The notes below the pieces were generated by a model. The model was not told the DNA's origin. It saw only the letters and a program-made list of their open reading frames with translations, and searched no databases. Below, piece by piece: positions 47,142-56,019 of a stretch of 64,000 bases of DNA; positions within the stretch are counted from its first letter, which is position 1, and every line of letters starts with the position of its first letter. The translations under genes and the position numbers were made by a program. The stretch comes from Pelagibacterium lentulum (GTDB lineage Bacteria > Pseudomonadota > Alphaproteobacteria > Rhizobiales > Devosiaceae), in contig NZ_RZMW01000043.1 in assembly GCF_003992625.1 (NCBI RefSeq), positions 62,001 through 126,000 of the forward strand. The letters are read 5' to 3'.

Positions 47142-48530
47142 TCACCCGGTCCAATCGGGATCGATATTGTGGTTATGCCGAAACACGTTATCGGGATCAA
47201 ATTGCCTTTTGACCTTGACTAGGCGGCTGTAATTTTCCTCCCCCCAACCCGCGATCACTCTGTCCGCGCCTTCGTCGCCACCGATAAAGTTGAGATAAAC
47301 ATCGCCGCTGGCCCAAGGTTTCATGACCTGACGCACGCCGCGCGCCCAAGCGATACCCCGCGCGTCGTCCGCAGGACTTTCCCAAAGGCCGAAGGGATGA
47401 ACCGCCCATGGTGCATGCCGCCAGGGAATGGGGAACTCCGCTGGCCCTCTCGCTATCGCTCCACCTTGCGGAAACACGGGGTGCTGGGTTGCCGATGGCA
47501 CAATCATCGATTCCGCCGCCTTGCAGAATGCCGCCACAGCCGCATCGGGAAGACTGCTGAGATACTCCACCGACCAGTAATTGCGCAAGCCGGGAGGGTC
47601 GTCGAGCATGCACTGCAACTCGGCATAGGGTACCGCAACGACCATCTCGCCCAGATGGCCCAGACTGAGCATCGGCGCGAGGGCCTTGCGCCCCACGTCT
47701 TCCTCGCCAGGGCAAATCAGCAGTATGGCGCAGCACAGCCTTCCCTTGAGCACGTCAGGAACAAATTCCTCGTCGGGACCTGTCATATACAACACCGCTC
47801 CTCCGACATCGTCGGGCGCGGCCTCCATAAAGTCGCGATAGGTCCGCACCACCTCCTCGCCACGCTCATGGGGCCAGAACAGCAGGGCCGCCGTAACGGT
47901 GGAAAGATCGTGCAGGCGGACGGTGAACGCGGTCGCAACCCCGAAGTTGCCGCCGCCACCGTGCAACGCCCAGAACAACTCGGAATTTTCGGTCTCGCTC
48001 GCCCGGACCACCTCGCCGGACGCCGTAACGATTTCAGCAGAAACCAGATTGTCGCACGCCAGCCCGAACTTGCGCGCCATCCAGCCATCGCCACCGCCAA
48101 GCAGGTATCCGCCAACGCCCGTCGTCGAAACGCGTCCCCCGCACGCAGCAAGCCCAAATGGTTCGGTTGCCCGGTCGAGATTCCCCATCGTCGCCCCGCC
48201 CGCTATAGTCGCCGTGCGCGCGTCAGGGTCGACGGTTACGGTGTTCATGTGGCGCAAATCTATAACAAGGCCGCCATCGACAAGCGCGCGCCCGGCCACA
48301 CCGTGACCGCCACCGCGAACGGTTATGTCCATGCCCCTCTCCTGCCCGAAAGCAAGTGCGCTCCGAACATCGGCTACGCTGCGGCATTGGGCAAACAGAG
48401 CGGGCTTTCTGTCAATCATGCCGTTGAAGAGTTGGCGCGCATCGTCATAGCCGCTGTCGGGAGGCGCAATCACGTCCCCTGTAAAGCGCTCCTGGAAATG
48501 GTGTACCGCACGTTCCATCGCTGCAGACAT
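47142..48530 (-). CDS. FAD-binding oxidoreductase (berberine-bridge/VAO type)
   Basis: 462 residues from the ATG at 48528-48530 (GGGAGG before it); the frame is open further, but that part overlaps the divergent regulator. The FAD-binding PCMH/VAO domain is at about 35-215: MDITVRGGGHGVAGRALVDGG, with the histidine of RGGGHG likely linked covalently to FAD, then VDPDARTATIAGGATMGNLD. A BBE-like C-terminal tail ends YSRLVKVKRQFDPDNVFRHN (quoted from KVKRQFDPDNVF). Oxidises an unknown alcohol, sugar or secondary metabolite. Divergent from the GATase/AraC regulator at 48657. Confidence 0.88.
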   Translation of the reverse strand: MSAAMERAVHHFQERFTGDVIAPPDSGYDDARQLFNGMIDRKPALFAQCRSVADVRSALAFGQERGMDITVRGGGHGVAGRALVDGGLVIDLRHMNTVTVDPDARTATIAGGATMGNLDRATEPFGLAACGGRVSTTGVGGYLLGGGDGWMARKFGLACDNLVSAEIVTASGEVVRASETENSELFWALHGGGGNFGVATAFTVRLHDLSTVTAALLFWPHERGEEVVRTYRDFMEAAPDDVGGAVLYMTGPDEEFVPDVLKGRLCCAILLICPGEEDVGRKALAPMLSLGHLGEMVVAVPYAELQCMLDDPPGLRNYWSVEYLSSLPDAAVAAFCKAAESMIVPSATQHPVFPQGGAIARGPAEFPIPWRHAPWAVHPFGLWESPADDARGIAWARGVRQVMKPWASGDVYLNFIGGDEGADRVIAGWGEENYSRLVKVKRQFDPDNVFRHNHNIDPDWTG

Positions 48531-48656
48531 ATGAACCTCCCGAACTGCGCGGCCCGCACATGCGGACCCTACAGCCATGCTACTCTTGAGCCTTGCTCCA
48601 CCAAGTGGCAGAATGGGCAGGAAACGGCCAAATACGTCATCCCGGAAGGAACGCGT

Positions 48657-49733
48657 ATGAGCCTTCACCCCGATAAACGGCCCCGCGTGCATGTCTTGGC
48701 GTCAGCCGAAACGTCTGCACTGGTCCTCTATGGGCTGCTGGACGTCCTCGGCTCCGTCGGCGCGATTTATTCGGAAGTGACGACCGGAAACCCCGGTGAA
48801 CCACTGTTTTCGGTCAAGGTTGCTGCTGAGAACCGAGACCCTTTTCGCTGCTTTGGGCATGTGATTGTGGAGCCGGACGAAGCATTGGCCGACATCGAGA
48901 GCACCGATATCGCCATTGTCTGCGATATGTACCAGCCAATCGACAGGCCGCCCTTTGGTCTCTACCGCGCCGAAACAGCATGGCTTCGACGGATGTACGA
49001 GGGTGGCGCGCTCGTGGCTTCGGTGTGTTCGGGATCGCTGATCCTCGCCGAAGCGGGACTTCTCGATGGTATGGAGACCGCAGGGCACTGGTGCTATGCA
49101 CAAACCTTCCGCGATTACTATCCCAAGGTCGTCATGCGGGAGGATTTGGCCCTATGCTGCGCGGGGCCAGACGAGCGGATCATTACGACGGGCGCCGTCA
49201 GCGCATGGCAAGATCTGGCGCTCTACCTCATCGCGCGGTTCTGTGGGCACGAGCACGCGGTGCAGACGGCCAATATCTATCTGTTTTCGGAGCATGCCGA
49301 GGGACAATTGCCCTATGTCGTGAGTACGCCGCGTATCCAGTCGACCGATGCGGCGGTCCGGGATGCCCAGATATGGATTGCCGACAATTATGCCACCCAC
49401 AACCCTGTCGGAAAGCTGGCGCACAAGATCGGGCTGTCTCAGCGCAATTTCACCCGGCGCTTTCGGGCGGCGACTGGCATTACCCCTCTCGAATATGTGC
49501 AACTGATCCGCGTCGAGGAGGCCAAGCAGCTTCTGGAAACCGGCAGGCTATCGATCGAAGACGCAGGGTACGCCGTCGGCTATGACGATCCTACATCGTT
49601 TGGCCGCCTGTTCAAACGGCGAACGGGGCTGACACCTGCAGCATACCGGCGCAAATTCGCAACGCTAACGGCAATCAATATTCCGGCTCAAACGAAACCC
49701 GATTTCAGCCAGCTTTCCACACGGACAAGATAG
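48657..49733 (+). CDS. GATase1-like/AraC transcriptional regulator (GlxA/FtrA type)
   Basis: 358 residues from the ATG at 48657, preceded by GGAAGG; the much longer open frame upstream is antisense to the FAD gene. Residues 10-200 are a DJ-1/PfpI-like domain with the nucleophile-elbow cysteine in SVCSGSLILAEAG (C124), and residues 255-335 are an AraC HTH pair (IGLSQRNFTRRFRAATG, AGYAVGYDDPTSFGRLFKRR). The last 14 or so residues (QTKPDFSQLSTRTR) are encoded by the antisense strand of an ftsA scar, so they are an acquired tail, not part of the fold. Probably controls the divergent FAD enzyme. Confidence 0.88.
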   Translation: MSLHPDKRPRVHVLASAETSALVLYGLLDVLGSVGAIYSEVTTGNPGEPLFSVKVAAENRDPFRCFGHVIVEPDEALADIESTDIAIVCDMYQPIDRPPFGLYRAETAWLRRMYEGGALVASVCSGSLILAEAGLLDGMETAGHWCYAQTFRDYYPKVVMREDLALCCAGPDERIITTGAVSAWQDLALYLIARFCGHEHAVQTANIYLFSEHAEGQLPYVVSTPRIQSTDAAVRDAQIWIADNYATHNPVGKLAHKIGLSQRNFTRRFRAATGITPLEYVQLIRVEEAKQLLETGRLSIEDAGYAVGYDDPTSFGRLFKRRTGLTPAAYRRKFATLTAINIPAQTKPDFSQLSTRTR

Positions 49734-49771
49734 CCATTCGCGCCTGTAAACTCACGCACGGCAGCGGGCTG
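49688..49771 (-). pseudogene. Remnant of a second, diverged ftsA 3' end
   Basis: On the minus strand, 27 codons plus TGA read QPAAVREFTGANGYLVRV followed by ESWLKSGFV. The resident FtsA ends QPRAVRKLTGTDGYLARV then GSWLKSGFV. By my count 20 of 27 residues match, and the stop codon is in the same place. Beyond codon 27 the similarity stops abruptly. The 3' part overlaps the end of the GATase/AraC gene on the other strand. This is a scar of a former ftsA, too short to function. Confidence 0.85.
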
Positions 49772-49817
49772 ACTGTGCCTGCCTCGCCCTCCGACATCGC
49801 CTTAGCCAACATGGTTT

Positions 49818-50663
49818 TCAGACACGCTGGTTGCGACGACGAAACTCCGAGGGAGAACAACCTTCACGCTTTGCAAAGAGACGCGAAAAGTAGAAGTGAT
49901 CGCTAAAACCAACACCAGCGGCAACGGCCTGGATACTTTCATCAGTCATGGCCAGCAGATATTTGGCGCGATCAAGCCGCAGCCTGATATGCAGCGCCTT
50001 GGGCGAAACGCCGTGGATTTCGTGGCACCGTCGCCGCAATGTCACGGTCGCAACGTCGAACTCATTGGCTAGCATATCCAACGGCACATCCTCATTGACG
50101 CGCGTCCTGAGCGCCCGCAAAGCACGATCCGCCGATCTTTCACTTTCAGCTACAGGTGATTTGCGCGCGTTGACCGCACGGAGAATGAGCAAATGCAGAG
50201 CTGCAGCAGCCATTGCGCCGCTCGAGGGCTCATCTTTGAGCAGATGAGTGTGCACCATGCCAAACAGATGCGCCAATTCCGGGTCGTCGGCAGAGGGAAT
50301 ATGCGGCTCCGTCCGCTCAATTAGTCCATGTTGTTCAAGCCAATTGGCCAAAGTACCCTCAAATAACACCCAGCGCTCGTCCCACTGCGTGTCACGGTCA
50401 GGGCCATAAGCGTGTTCATCACCGGGAAACAGAAAAAACACAGCAGGCGCCGCGATCACATGCCGACCCGACGCTGCCGTCTCCAGCCAGCCCTGCCCCC
50501 TCTCGATCCAGACAAGGGCATAGTTCTCAAGTGTTCGCCCGGAAATATCCGAACTTATCCTTTGCCGACCAAATCCAGTTACAGCCAGCGGCTGTGATCG
50601 TTCGTTGCCAATCGCGGTGCGATAGAACGCTATTGCTGCTGTACCCATGATCGAAATATCCAT
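49818..50663 (-). CDS. AraC-family regulator with cupin sensor domain
   Basis: 281 residues. The N-terminal cupin-like arm (about 20-130) includes ENYALVWIERGQGWLET and FFLFPGDEHAYGPD, as in sugar- or ligand-sensing AraC proteins. The C-terminal DNA-binding domain (about 180-280) has VPLDMLANEFDVATVTLRRR and QAVAAGVGFSDHFYFSRLFA. The start could be this ATG or the one five codons later. Divergent from the PhyH-like gene 69 bp away, so it probably controls that gene. Confidence 0.88.
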   Translation of the reverse strand: MDISIMGTAAIAFYRTAIGNERSQPLAVTGFGRQRISSDISGRTLENYALVWIERGQGWLETAASGRHVIAAPAVFFLFPGDEHAYGPDRDTQWDERWVLFEGTLANWLEQHGLIERTEPHIPSADDPELAHLFGMVHTHLLKDEPSSGAMAAAALHLLILRAVNARKSPVAESERSADRALRALRTRVNEDVPLDMLANEFDVATVTLRRRCHEIHGVSPKALHIRLRLDRAKYLLAMTDESIQAVAAGVGFSDHFYFSRLFAKREGCSPSEFRRRNQRV

Positions 50664-50732
50664 GTGTTAGATTCATCCATTCCATAGAGCAATGGTTCAA
50701 GGCAAGATGACGCTCACGAACCGCTTTTCTGG

Positions 50733-51677
50733 ATGATCGAAATGTCAAAATCAGCTTACATGCACGAACCCGAGTCATCAGAAGCCTTTACCCCGCTTCA
50801 AGCTGGAGGACGCGTTCTTGATTGCGCGCCCACGCGCATGGGAGCGTTGGTTCCCACGCTCCCCAAACAGCCGCTGGGCGATCTTATTGAGCAGTACAAG
50901 GATCAAGGCTATCTTTGGCTCAAAGGCTTTTTTGACCCCGAAATGGTCCTTGCCTTTCGTGGCCGGGTCCTGTCGCATCTCGGCTCGGCAGGTTTGATCG
51001 CCGCCGGCACGGACCCACGCATCGGAATATGCAGCCCGCAGGTTGGTGGCAAGGCCGATATCGACCGCCGACTGATGGAAATCGTACGATCCGCCGCCTT
51101 TGAATCCTTTTGCACCCAGCCTGAACTGGTGGCATTCATGGATGCCTTTCTTGGCGGCCTGTCTTACATCCACAAACGCAAGATCATGCGCTACACAAGG
51201 CCCGGCAGCAGCACGTTCACGCCTGCCCACTACGATCTTGTGTACCTCAGAGGCGGCACCCACAGAATCGTAACCGCATGGATACCCATTGGAGATATTC
51301 CGCGCCGGATGGGTGGTCTCGTTTATCTTGAAGGTTCCCACGCTATCGGGGTCAAGATGGAGCAAGAGTTTGCCGAGCGGGCAGCAGAACTGAGCCCGCA
51401 AGAGCGCATAAATGCATTCAACAAGCACATGACCGAAGGCGGATGGGTTTCAAAAGACCTGCCGGATATGGCGCAGCGCTTCGACTCACGCTGGCTGGTT
51501 GCTGACTTCGAGGCGGGCGATCTTATGCTGCACAGCCCTTACATGATCCACGCATCCACCGATAATCAGGACGTTGAGAACCGCATCCGCCTCTCAACCG
51601 ATCTACGATACCAGGACGTGCAATCCGAAATCGACGCAAGATGGAGCAACCACTGGAGCCTGGACGACATGCTATAG
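50733..51677 (+). CDS. Phytanoyl-CoA dioxygenase (PhyH) family enzyme
   Basis: 314 residues as drawn; an in-frame ATG three codons later is equally possible. An Fe(II)/2-oxoglutarate-dependent oxygenase with a double-stranded beta-helix. The iron triad fits H166 and D168 in FTPAHYDLVYLRGG plus the distal H273 in SPYMIHASTDNQ; the 2-oxoglutarate arginine is likely R286 in NRIRLSTDLRY. Substrate unknown; relatives hydroxylate fatty acyls, amino acids, ectoine or secondary metabolites. Its stop lies 15 bp before the ftsA stop on the opposite strand. Confidence 0.88.
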   Translation: MIEMSKSAYMHEPESSEAFTPLQAGGRVLDCAPTRMGALVPTLPKQPLGDLIEQYKDQGYLWLKGFFDPEMVLAFRGRVLSHLGSAGLIAAGTDPRIGICSPQVGGKADIDRRLMEIVRSAAFESFCTQPELVAFMDAFLGGLSYIHKRKIMRYTRPGSSTFTPAHYDLVYLRGGTHRIVTAWIPIGDIPRRMGGLVYLEGSHAIGVKMEQEFAERAAELSPQERINAFNKHMTEGGWVSKDLPDMAQRFDSRWLVADFEAGDLMLHSPYMIHASTDNQDVENRIRLSTDLRYQDVQSEIDARWSNHWSLDDML

Positions 51678-51692
51678 GGCGTCCGACCGGGA

Positions 51693-53009
51693 TTATACGA
51701 AACCCGATTTCAACCAGCTTCCGACGCGAGCGAGATAACCGTCGGTCCCCGTGAGCTTGCGCACGGCACGCGGCTGGACATATTCGGTGCCGCAGACCTG
51801 CGGATAAACGAGCATTCCGGCAACGGTGGCAAAGGCGGCTCCCTTGGCGCGATCTGGCAAGCCGGAAATCCCCAGCGGGCGTCCATTGCGAACATTGCGT
51901 GCGAGCATGCGGCGCGCCAGTTCCGGCAGGCCGGTGAGATCGGACGCGCCGCCTGTCAGAACGAAACGGCGGCCACTGACATCCATCATACCGGTCGCCT
52001 GCATCCGGTCGCGGATGGCTTCGAGAATTTCCTCGACACGCGGACGCACAATACGGGTCAGGGTCTCGCGCGAGATGGAATTGGGCGCCTCATGGGACGG
52101 CGCGCCTATGGGCATGATCGTGATGATGTCGCTCTCATCGCCCTGCCCCTGCAGCGCAGAGCCATAAAGGGTCTTGAGGCGCTCGGCATCGTCAATGCTG
52201 ACCGAAAGTTGCCGCGCGATGTCGAGCGTTATGTGGTGCCCGCCAATGGCGAGAGCGTCCGCATAGACCAGTTGTCCATCGTTGAACACCGAAACGGTGG
52301 TGGTCGCCCCGCCCATATCGATGCAGGCGACGCCAAGCTCTGCTTCGTCATCGACAAGCGTTGCCAGCCCGCTGGCATAGGGCGTTGCCATAAGTGCCTC
52401 GACTTCGAGATGGCACTTGTTGAGCACAAGCTCGACATTGCGCATGGAAAGCGTTTCGGCGCTGATAACGGCGACATCCACGCCCAGCGTTTCCCCGACC
52501 ATGCCGCGCGGCTCGCGCACGCCCTTCTGACCATCGAGCGAAAAACCGATGGGCAGGGCATGAATGATCGAACGCTCATCGCGGATGCTGCGGTCATTGA
52601 CCGCGATCAGCACGCGCGAAATGTCGGCAGGTTCGACCTCATGGCCATCGAGCGACACGCTGGCGGAAAAGGTTTCTGACCCCAACCGCCCCGCCGTGAC
52701 ATTAACGATGACCGACTGCACGGTGATCCCTGCGGCCCGCTCGGCCATGCCAACAACTGAACGTATGGCTTGTTCGGCCTTGTCCAGATCGGTGACGACC
52801 CCGCTCTTGACCCCGGCGGAAGGTCCATAGCCGAACCCGATGATTTGCGCGGTATGGGTGCGCGCCCGCAACGAACGCCCTTCCGGGCGCGGCACAAGGC
52901 GTGCAATGACGCAACAGATCTTGGTCGATCCGATATCGAGGACGGTCACAAGTGAAGCGCGGCCAGGCTGAACGGGCTTGAGCCGGGCTGTCATTGCGGA
53001 GGTCATCAT
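51693..53009 (-). CDS. ftsA: Cell division protein FtsA
   Basis: 438 residues. An actin-fold ATPase that tethers FtsZ to the membrane: VTVLDIGSTKICCVIARL at the phosphate-1 loop, the 1C domain near 100-180, LGVACIDMGGATTTVSVF (phosphate 2), and VLTGGASDLTGLPELA (adenosine). The C-terminal amphipathic membrane anchor is GSWLKSGFV. Its ATG overlaps the ftsQ stop. Downstream, where ftsZ is expected, lies the PhyH-like gene in convergent orientation. A second copy of its last 27 codons lies about 2 kb away. Confidence 0.96.
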   Translation of the reverse strand: MMTSAMTARLKPVQPGRASLVTVLDIGSTKICCVIARLVPRPEGRSLRARTHTAQIIGFGYGPSAGVKSGVVTDLDKAEQAIRSVVGMAERAAGITVQSVIVNVTAGRLGSETFSASVSLDGHEVEPADISRVLIAVNDRSIRDERSIIHALPIGFSLDGQKGVREPRGMVGETLGVDVAVISAETLSMRNVELVLNKCHLEVEALMATPYASGLATLVDDEAELGVACIDMGGATTTVSVFNDGQLVYADALAIGGHHITLDIARQLSVSIDDAERLKTLYGSALQGQGDESDIITIMPIGAPSHEAPNSISRETLTRIVRPRVEEILEAIRDRMQATGMMDVSGRRFVLTGGASDLTGLPELARRMLARNVRNGRPLGISGLPDRAKGAAFATVAGMLVYPQVCGTEYVQPRAVRKLTGTDGYLARVGSWLKSGFV

Positions 53010-53980
53010 CAGCTTTCATCCCGCTGGGTGGGCCGGACGGCCAGATATTGAGGCACGCGCATGTCGATCAGATCGAGATCGCGGTCCAGCAACTGGTGAT
53101 CGCGGTGAAGGGTATTGAGCCGCTCCAGCGCGGAAACAACACCATTTTCAGGCAATTGCACGCGCAGACCGGTATAAAAAATCATGTCCCAGCGCCGATC
53201 TCCGATCCGGCTCAGGGCGGCCAGGTCATCGGCCAGCGCCGGAAAGCGCTCCATGAGATTAATCATGGCGATCGCATCATCGCCAGCACCCTCTCCGATT
53301 ACCAGCATCAGATCGCCATTCTCGAAACTTGCCGGAGCAATGGGGCGCCCGGCGGCATCGATCAACATCGTTGCCCCGTCGATGCGCCAGCGCGCAACCG
53401 GCACCTTTTCCTGGATCGTAACCACGATTGAATCGGGGTAGATCTTGCGGATGGTTGCCGTTTCCACCGAGGGAATTTCCTCGATGCGTAGCCGCGCCGC
53501 CTCGGCGTCGAAGGCAAGGGTGGTGGAAAAATCGTCGAGCGCAAGTGCATAGATTACATCGGCTTCACGGGTCAGCGCCTGCCCTGTGATCTCGATCTGC
53601 GCGACACCAAAGCCCGCTTCTGCCGCACCGCCGCTGACAATATCGGCAGTAATCAGCGCCACAGTGCGGATATCCTCGCGTATCACATAGCAACCGACGC
53701 CAACAGCGAGCAGAAGCGCAACCAGCATTGCCCGCAGCGTCACGACGCGGTGGAGCACCCAGAAATGCCCGAACCCGACAAGAACACCGCGACGCCTGCG
53801 GGTCGTCACCGGCAGGTTGGCACGCTTGGCCAGTTGCCTGCGCTCGCTTTTGACCGGCGCAAGCGGAGGAACAGGTTTTATCGCAGGTCGAATGGTGCGC
53901 AGGGACGGTTTATCGGCAAACAGAGGCGGTTCCGCAACCGGCGCAGCGTCAGCGACAAACTCACGCCTTATCTGTTGCAA
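53009..53980 (-). CDS. ftsQ: Cell division protein FtsQ
   Basis: 323 residues from a TTG start (53978-53980) inside the end of ddl, with GGAGG seven bases before. A cytoplasmic proline-rich leader (residues 1-85), a transmembrane helix (about 86-103, LRAMLVALLLAVGVGCYV), then a POTRA domain starting FGVAQIEITGQALTREADVI (quoted in parts) and the FtsQ beta domain. It links the divisome with peptidoglycan synthesis. Confidence 0.94.
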   Translation of the reverse strand: MQQIRREFVADAAPVAEPPLFADKPSLRTIRPAIKPVPPLAPVKSERRQLAKRANLPVTTRRRRGVLVGFGHFWVLHRVVTLRAMLVALLLAVGVGCYVIREDIRTVALITADIVSGGAAEAGFGVAQIEITGQALTREADVIYALALDDFSTTLAFDAEAARLRIEEIPSVETATIRKIYPDSIVVTIQEKVPVARWRIDGATMLIDAAGRPIAPASFENGDLMLVIGEGAGDDAIAMINLMERFPALADDLAALSRIGDRRWDMIFYTGLRVQLPENGVVSALERLNTLHRDHQLLDRDLDLIDMRVPQYLAVRPTQRDES

Positions 53981-54888
53981 CTCGCATCCTCCACGATCCA
54001 GCTTACAAGTTCTTCGAACGAATGGCCTGCATGTGCCGCGAGCTCAGGGACGAGCGATGTTTTCGTCATGCCCGGCTGGGTGTTGATTTCCAGACAGACA
54101 AGTTCACCATCGTCGCCGCCGCGCGGGTCGTATCGGAAGTCGCTTCGCGTTACGCCACGGCAGCCCAAAGCAGCATGCGCATTGAGCGACATTTTCTGAA
54201 CTTTTTCGTAAATTTTCGGTGAAACTTGCGCAGGAAGAATGTGATTGGAGCCGCCAGTAACGTATTTCGCCTCATAGTTGTAAAAGGCAAGGTCGGTCAC
54301 GACCTCGATAACGCCCAGCGCGACATCGCCCATAACCGCGCATGTCAGCTCGCGTCCGGGCACAAAACGCTCGACCATAAGGTCCTCATCGCCATCCCAA
54401 TCGCTGCGCAGGATTTCTTGCGGCGGATGCTCCTGCCCCTGCTTGACGATGAAGACATTGACGCTGGAACCATCATTATACGGCTTGACCACATAAGGCG
54501 GTTCCATGACATGGCTGCGCGCGATCTCGGCGCGCGAAGCAATGACATGATCGGTGACAGGCACCCCAGCCGCCTTGAACATCACCTTGGCCTGATGCTT
54601 GTCCATCGCCACCGAGGAAGCGAGAACGCCCGAATGGGTATAGGCAATGCCCAGAATCTCCAACATCCCCTGAATGGTGCCGTCTTCCCCGAACCGGCCA
54701 TGCAGCGCATTGAAAACCACATCGGGGTTCAAAGCCGTCAGGCGCTGGGCAATATCGCGACCCACATCGATTTCAGTGACGCTGTAACCCGCGTTGCGCA
54801 GGGCTTGCGCGCATTCGGCACCGGAATTGAGCGAAACCTCCCGTTCATGGGACCACCCACCCTTGAGCACTGCAACGTGTTTGGTCAT
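53968..54888 (-). CDS. ddl: D-alanine--D-alanine ligase
   Basis: 306 residues from the ATG at 54886-54888; the longer frame adds 20 residues overlapping the repeat-containing gap. ATP-grasp enzyme: KHVAVLKGGWSHEREVSLNS at the N-terminus, ALHGRFGEDGTIQGMLE (substrate site), YVVKPYNDGSSVNVF (ATP), and the metal ligands near the end in LVCLEINTQPGMT. It supplies D-Ala-D-Ala to MurF. The 3' end overlaps ftsQ by 13 bp. Confidence 0.95.
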   Translation of the reverse strand: MTKHVAVLKGGWSHEREVSLNSGAECAQALRNAGYSVTEIDVGRDIAQRLTALNPDVVFNALHGRFGEDGTIQGMLEILGIAYTHSGVLASSVAMDKHQAKVMFKAAGVPVTDHVIASRAEIARSHVMEPPYVVKPYNDGSSVNVFIVKQGQEHPPQEILRSDWDGDEDLMVERFVPGRELTCAVMGDVALGVIEVVTDLAFYNYEAKYVTGGSNHILPAQVSPKIYEKVQKMSLNAHAALGCRGVTRSDFRYDPRGGDDGELVCLEINTQPGMTKTSLVPELAAHAGHSFEELVSWIVEDASCNR

Positions 54889-54984
54889 GAAACCAGCCTT
54901 TCCAATTCGTGCCTGCCAAGGCGGTAGTAAGTCAGTTGTTTCGAGCAAGTCTGCTTTTCATTGAATCGCAGAATTGCTCTCACT

Positions 54985-55045
54985 CCTAGTTTTGTCGCGT
55001 GTCCGAACCGGAAAACCGTTTCCACTTTTCCTGGACACGCTCTAG
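54985..55045 (-). repeat. RIME-like dispersed palindromic repeat, copy 2
   Basis: On the minus strand it begins CTAGAGCGTGTCC and ends GGACACGCGACAA, with an inner GGAAAA...GTTTTCC stem. It shares the block order with copy 1 (3156-3228). Its CTAG supplies the TAG stop of murB, as copy 1 does for its upstream gene. The rest of the 153-bp gap to ddl shows no gene. Confidence 0.65.
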
Positions 55046-56019
55046 TGCGCGCCCGCAAAGACATCGCCATCTAGAAACTGGCGGACTTCCTTGCCGGGCT
55101 CAAAATGTCCGATACGGCGGATTTCCCAGCTCAAGTCGATGCCATGCTTTTCGCGCACCTTGTTGCGCACCGTTTCGCCCAGCAACTCGATGTCATGCGC
55201 GGTTGCAGCATCGAGATTGATCAGGAAGTTGGTGTGCATCTCTGACACTTGCGCATCGCCGATCCGAAGGCCCCGGCACCCGGCCTCATCGATAAGTTTC
55301 CAGGCCGAATGGCCGTCCGGGTTCTTGAAGGTGGAACCGCCCGTACGGGTATTTGTGGGCTGGGTGCTTTCGCGTCGGTCGGTAATATCGCGCATTTTGG
55401 TCAATATTTCATCGCGGTCGCCGGGTAGCCCTTCAAAGGTTGCCGACGTGAAAATCACGCCTTTCGGCCCGTTCGATTTGCGGTAGCGATAGTCCATATC
55501 CGCGTTGGAGAGTTCGATTACGTCTCCCTCCCGCGTTACGCCGCGCAGACAAACCACACGCTGATGGGTCTCGGTGCCGTAACACCCGGCATTCATGTAG
55601 AGAGCGCCGCCAATGGCACCGGGAATACCCCGATAAAATTCCATTCCGTCGATCCCGGCATTGGCCGCAGCGGTCGCCAGCTTTACGTCTGGCAGCCCTG
55701 CCCCCACCGAAATACGGTTGTCAGTGAGCACCTCGACCTGCCCGAAAGCCTTTGCGGGCAGCTTGATGACGACGCCATCGACTCCACCGTCCCGGATGAG
55801 AAGATTAGAGCCAAGTCCGATGGTCAGCACCCGGATACCGGCAGGCAGGTTCTTGAGAAAATGAACCAGGTCCGCCTCATCGGCAGGCTCGAAATAAAGC
55901 TGCGCCGGTCCGCCGACTCGAAACCAGCTCACCTTGGCCAGCGGATGATTTGCAATGAGTTTGCCGCGCACATCGCCGATCCAATCGGCAAATTGCGGCA
56001 AGAGATCGGGAAAAATCAT
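55042..56019 (-). CDS. murB: UDP-N-acetylenolpyruvoylglucosamine reductase
   Basis: 325 residues, the type II form common in this group. An FAD-binding domain ([40 protein letters not shown]) and a C-terminal domain with [12 protein letters not shown] and the late [20 protein letters not shown] (catalytic serine region). It reduces UDP-GlcNAc-enolpyruvate to UDP-MurNAc. Its start overlaps murC by 4 bp. The stop is provided by the dispersed repeat. Confidence 0.95.
   Translation of the reverse strand: MIFPDLLPQFADWIGDVRGKLIANHPLAKVSWFRVGGPAQLYFEPADEADLVHFLKNLPAGIRVLTIGLGSNLLIRDGGVDGVVIKLPAKAFGQVEVLTDNRISVGAGLPDVKLATAAANAGIDGMEFYRGIPGAIGGALYMNAGCYGTETHQRVVCLRGVTREGDVIELSNADMDYRYRKSNGPKGVIFTSATFEGLPGDRDEILTKMRDITDRRESTQPTNTRTGGSTFKNPDGHSAWKLIDEAGCRGLRIGDAQVSEMHTNFLINLDAATAHDIELLGETVRNKVREKHGIDLSWEIRRIGHFEPGKEVRQFLDGDVFAGAH

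Noticed and set aside
47397-48656. A 420-codon upstream extension of the GATase/AraC gene
   Set aside because: It is antisense to the FAD oxidoreductase, and the protein family begins at the ATG at 48657 with its own ribosome site.
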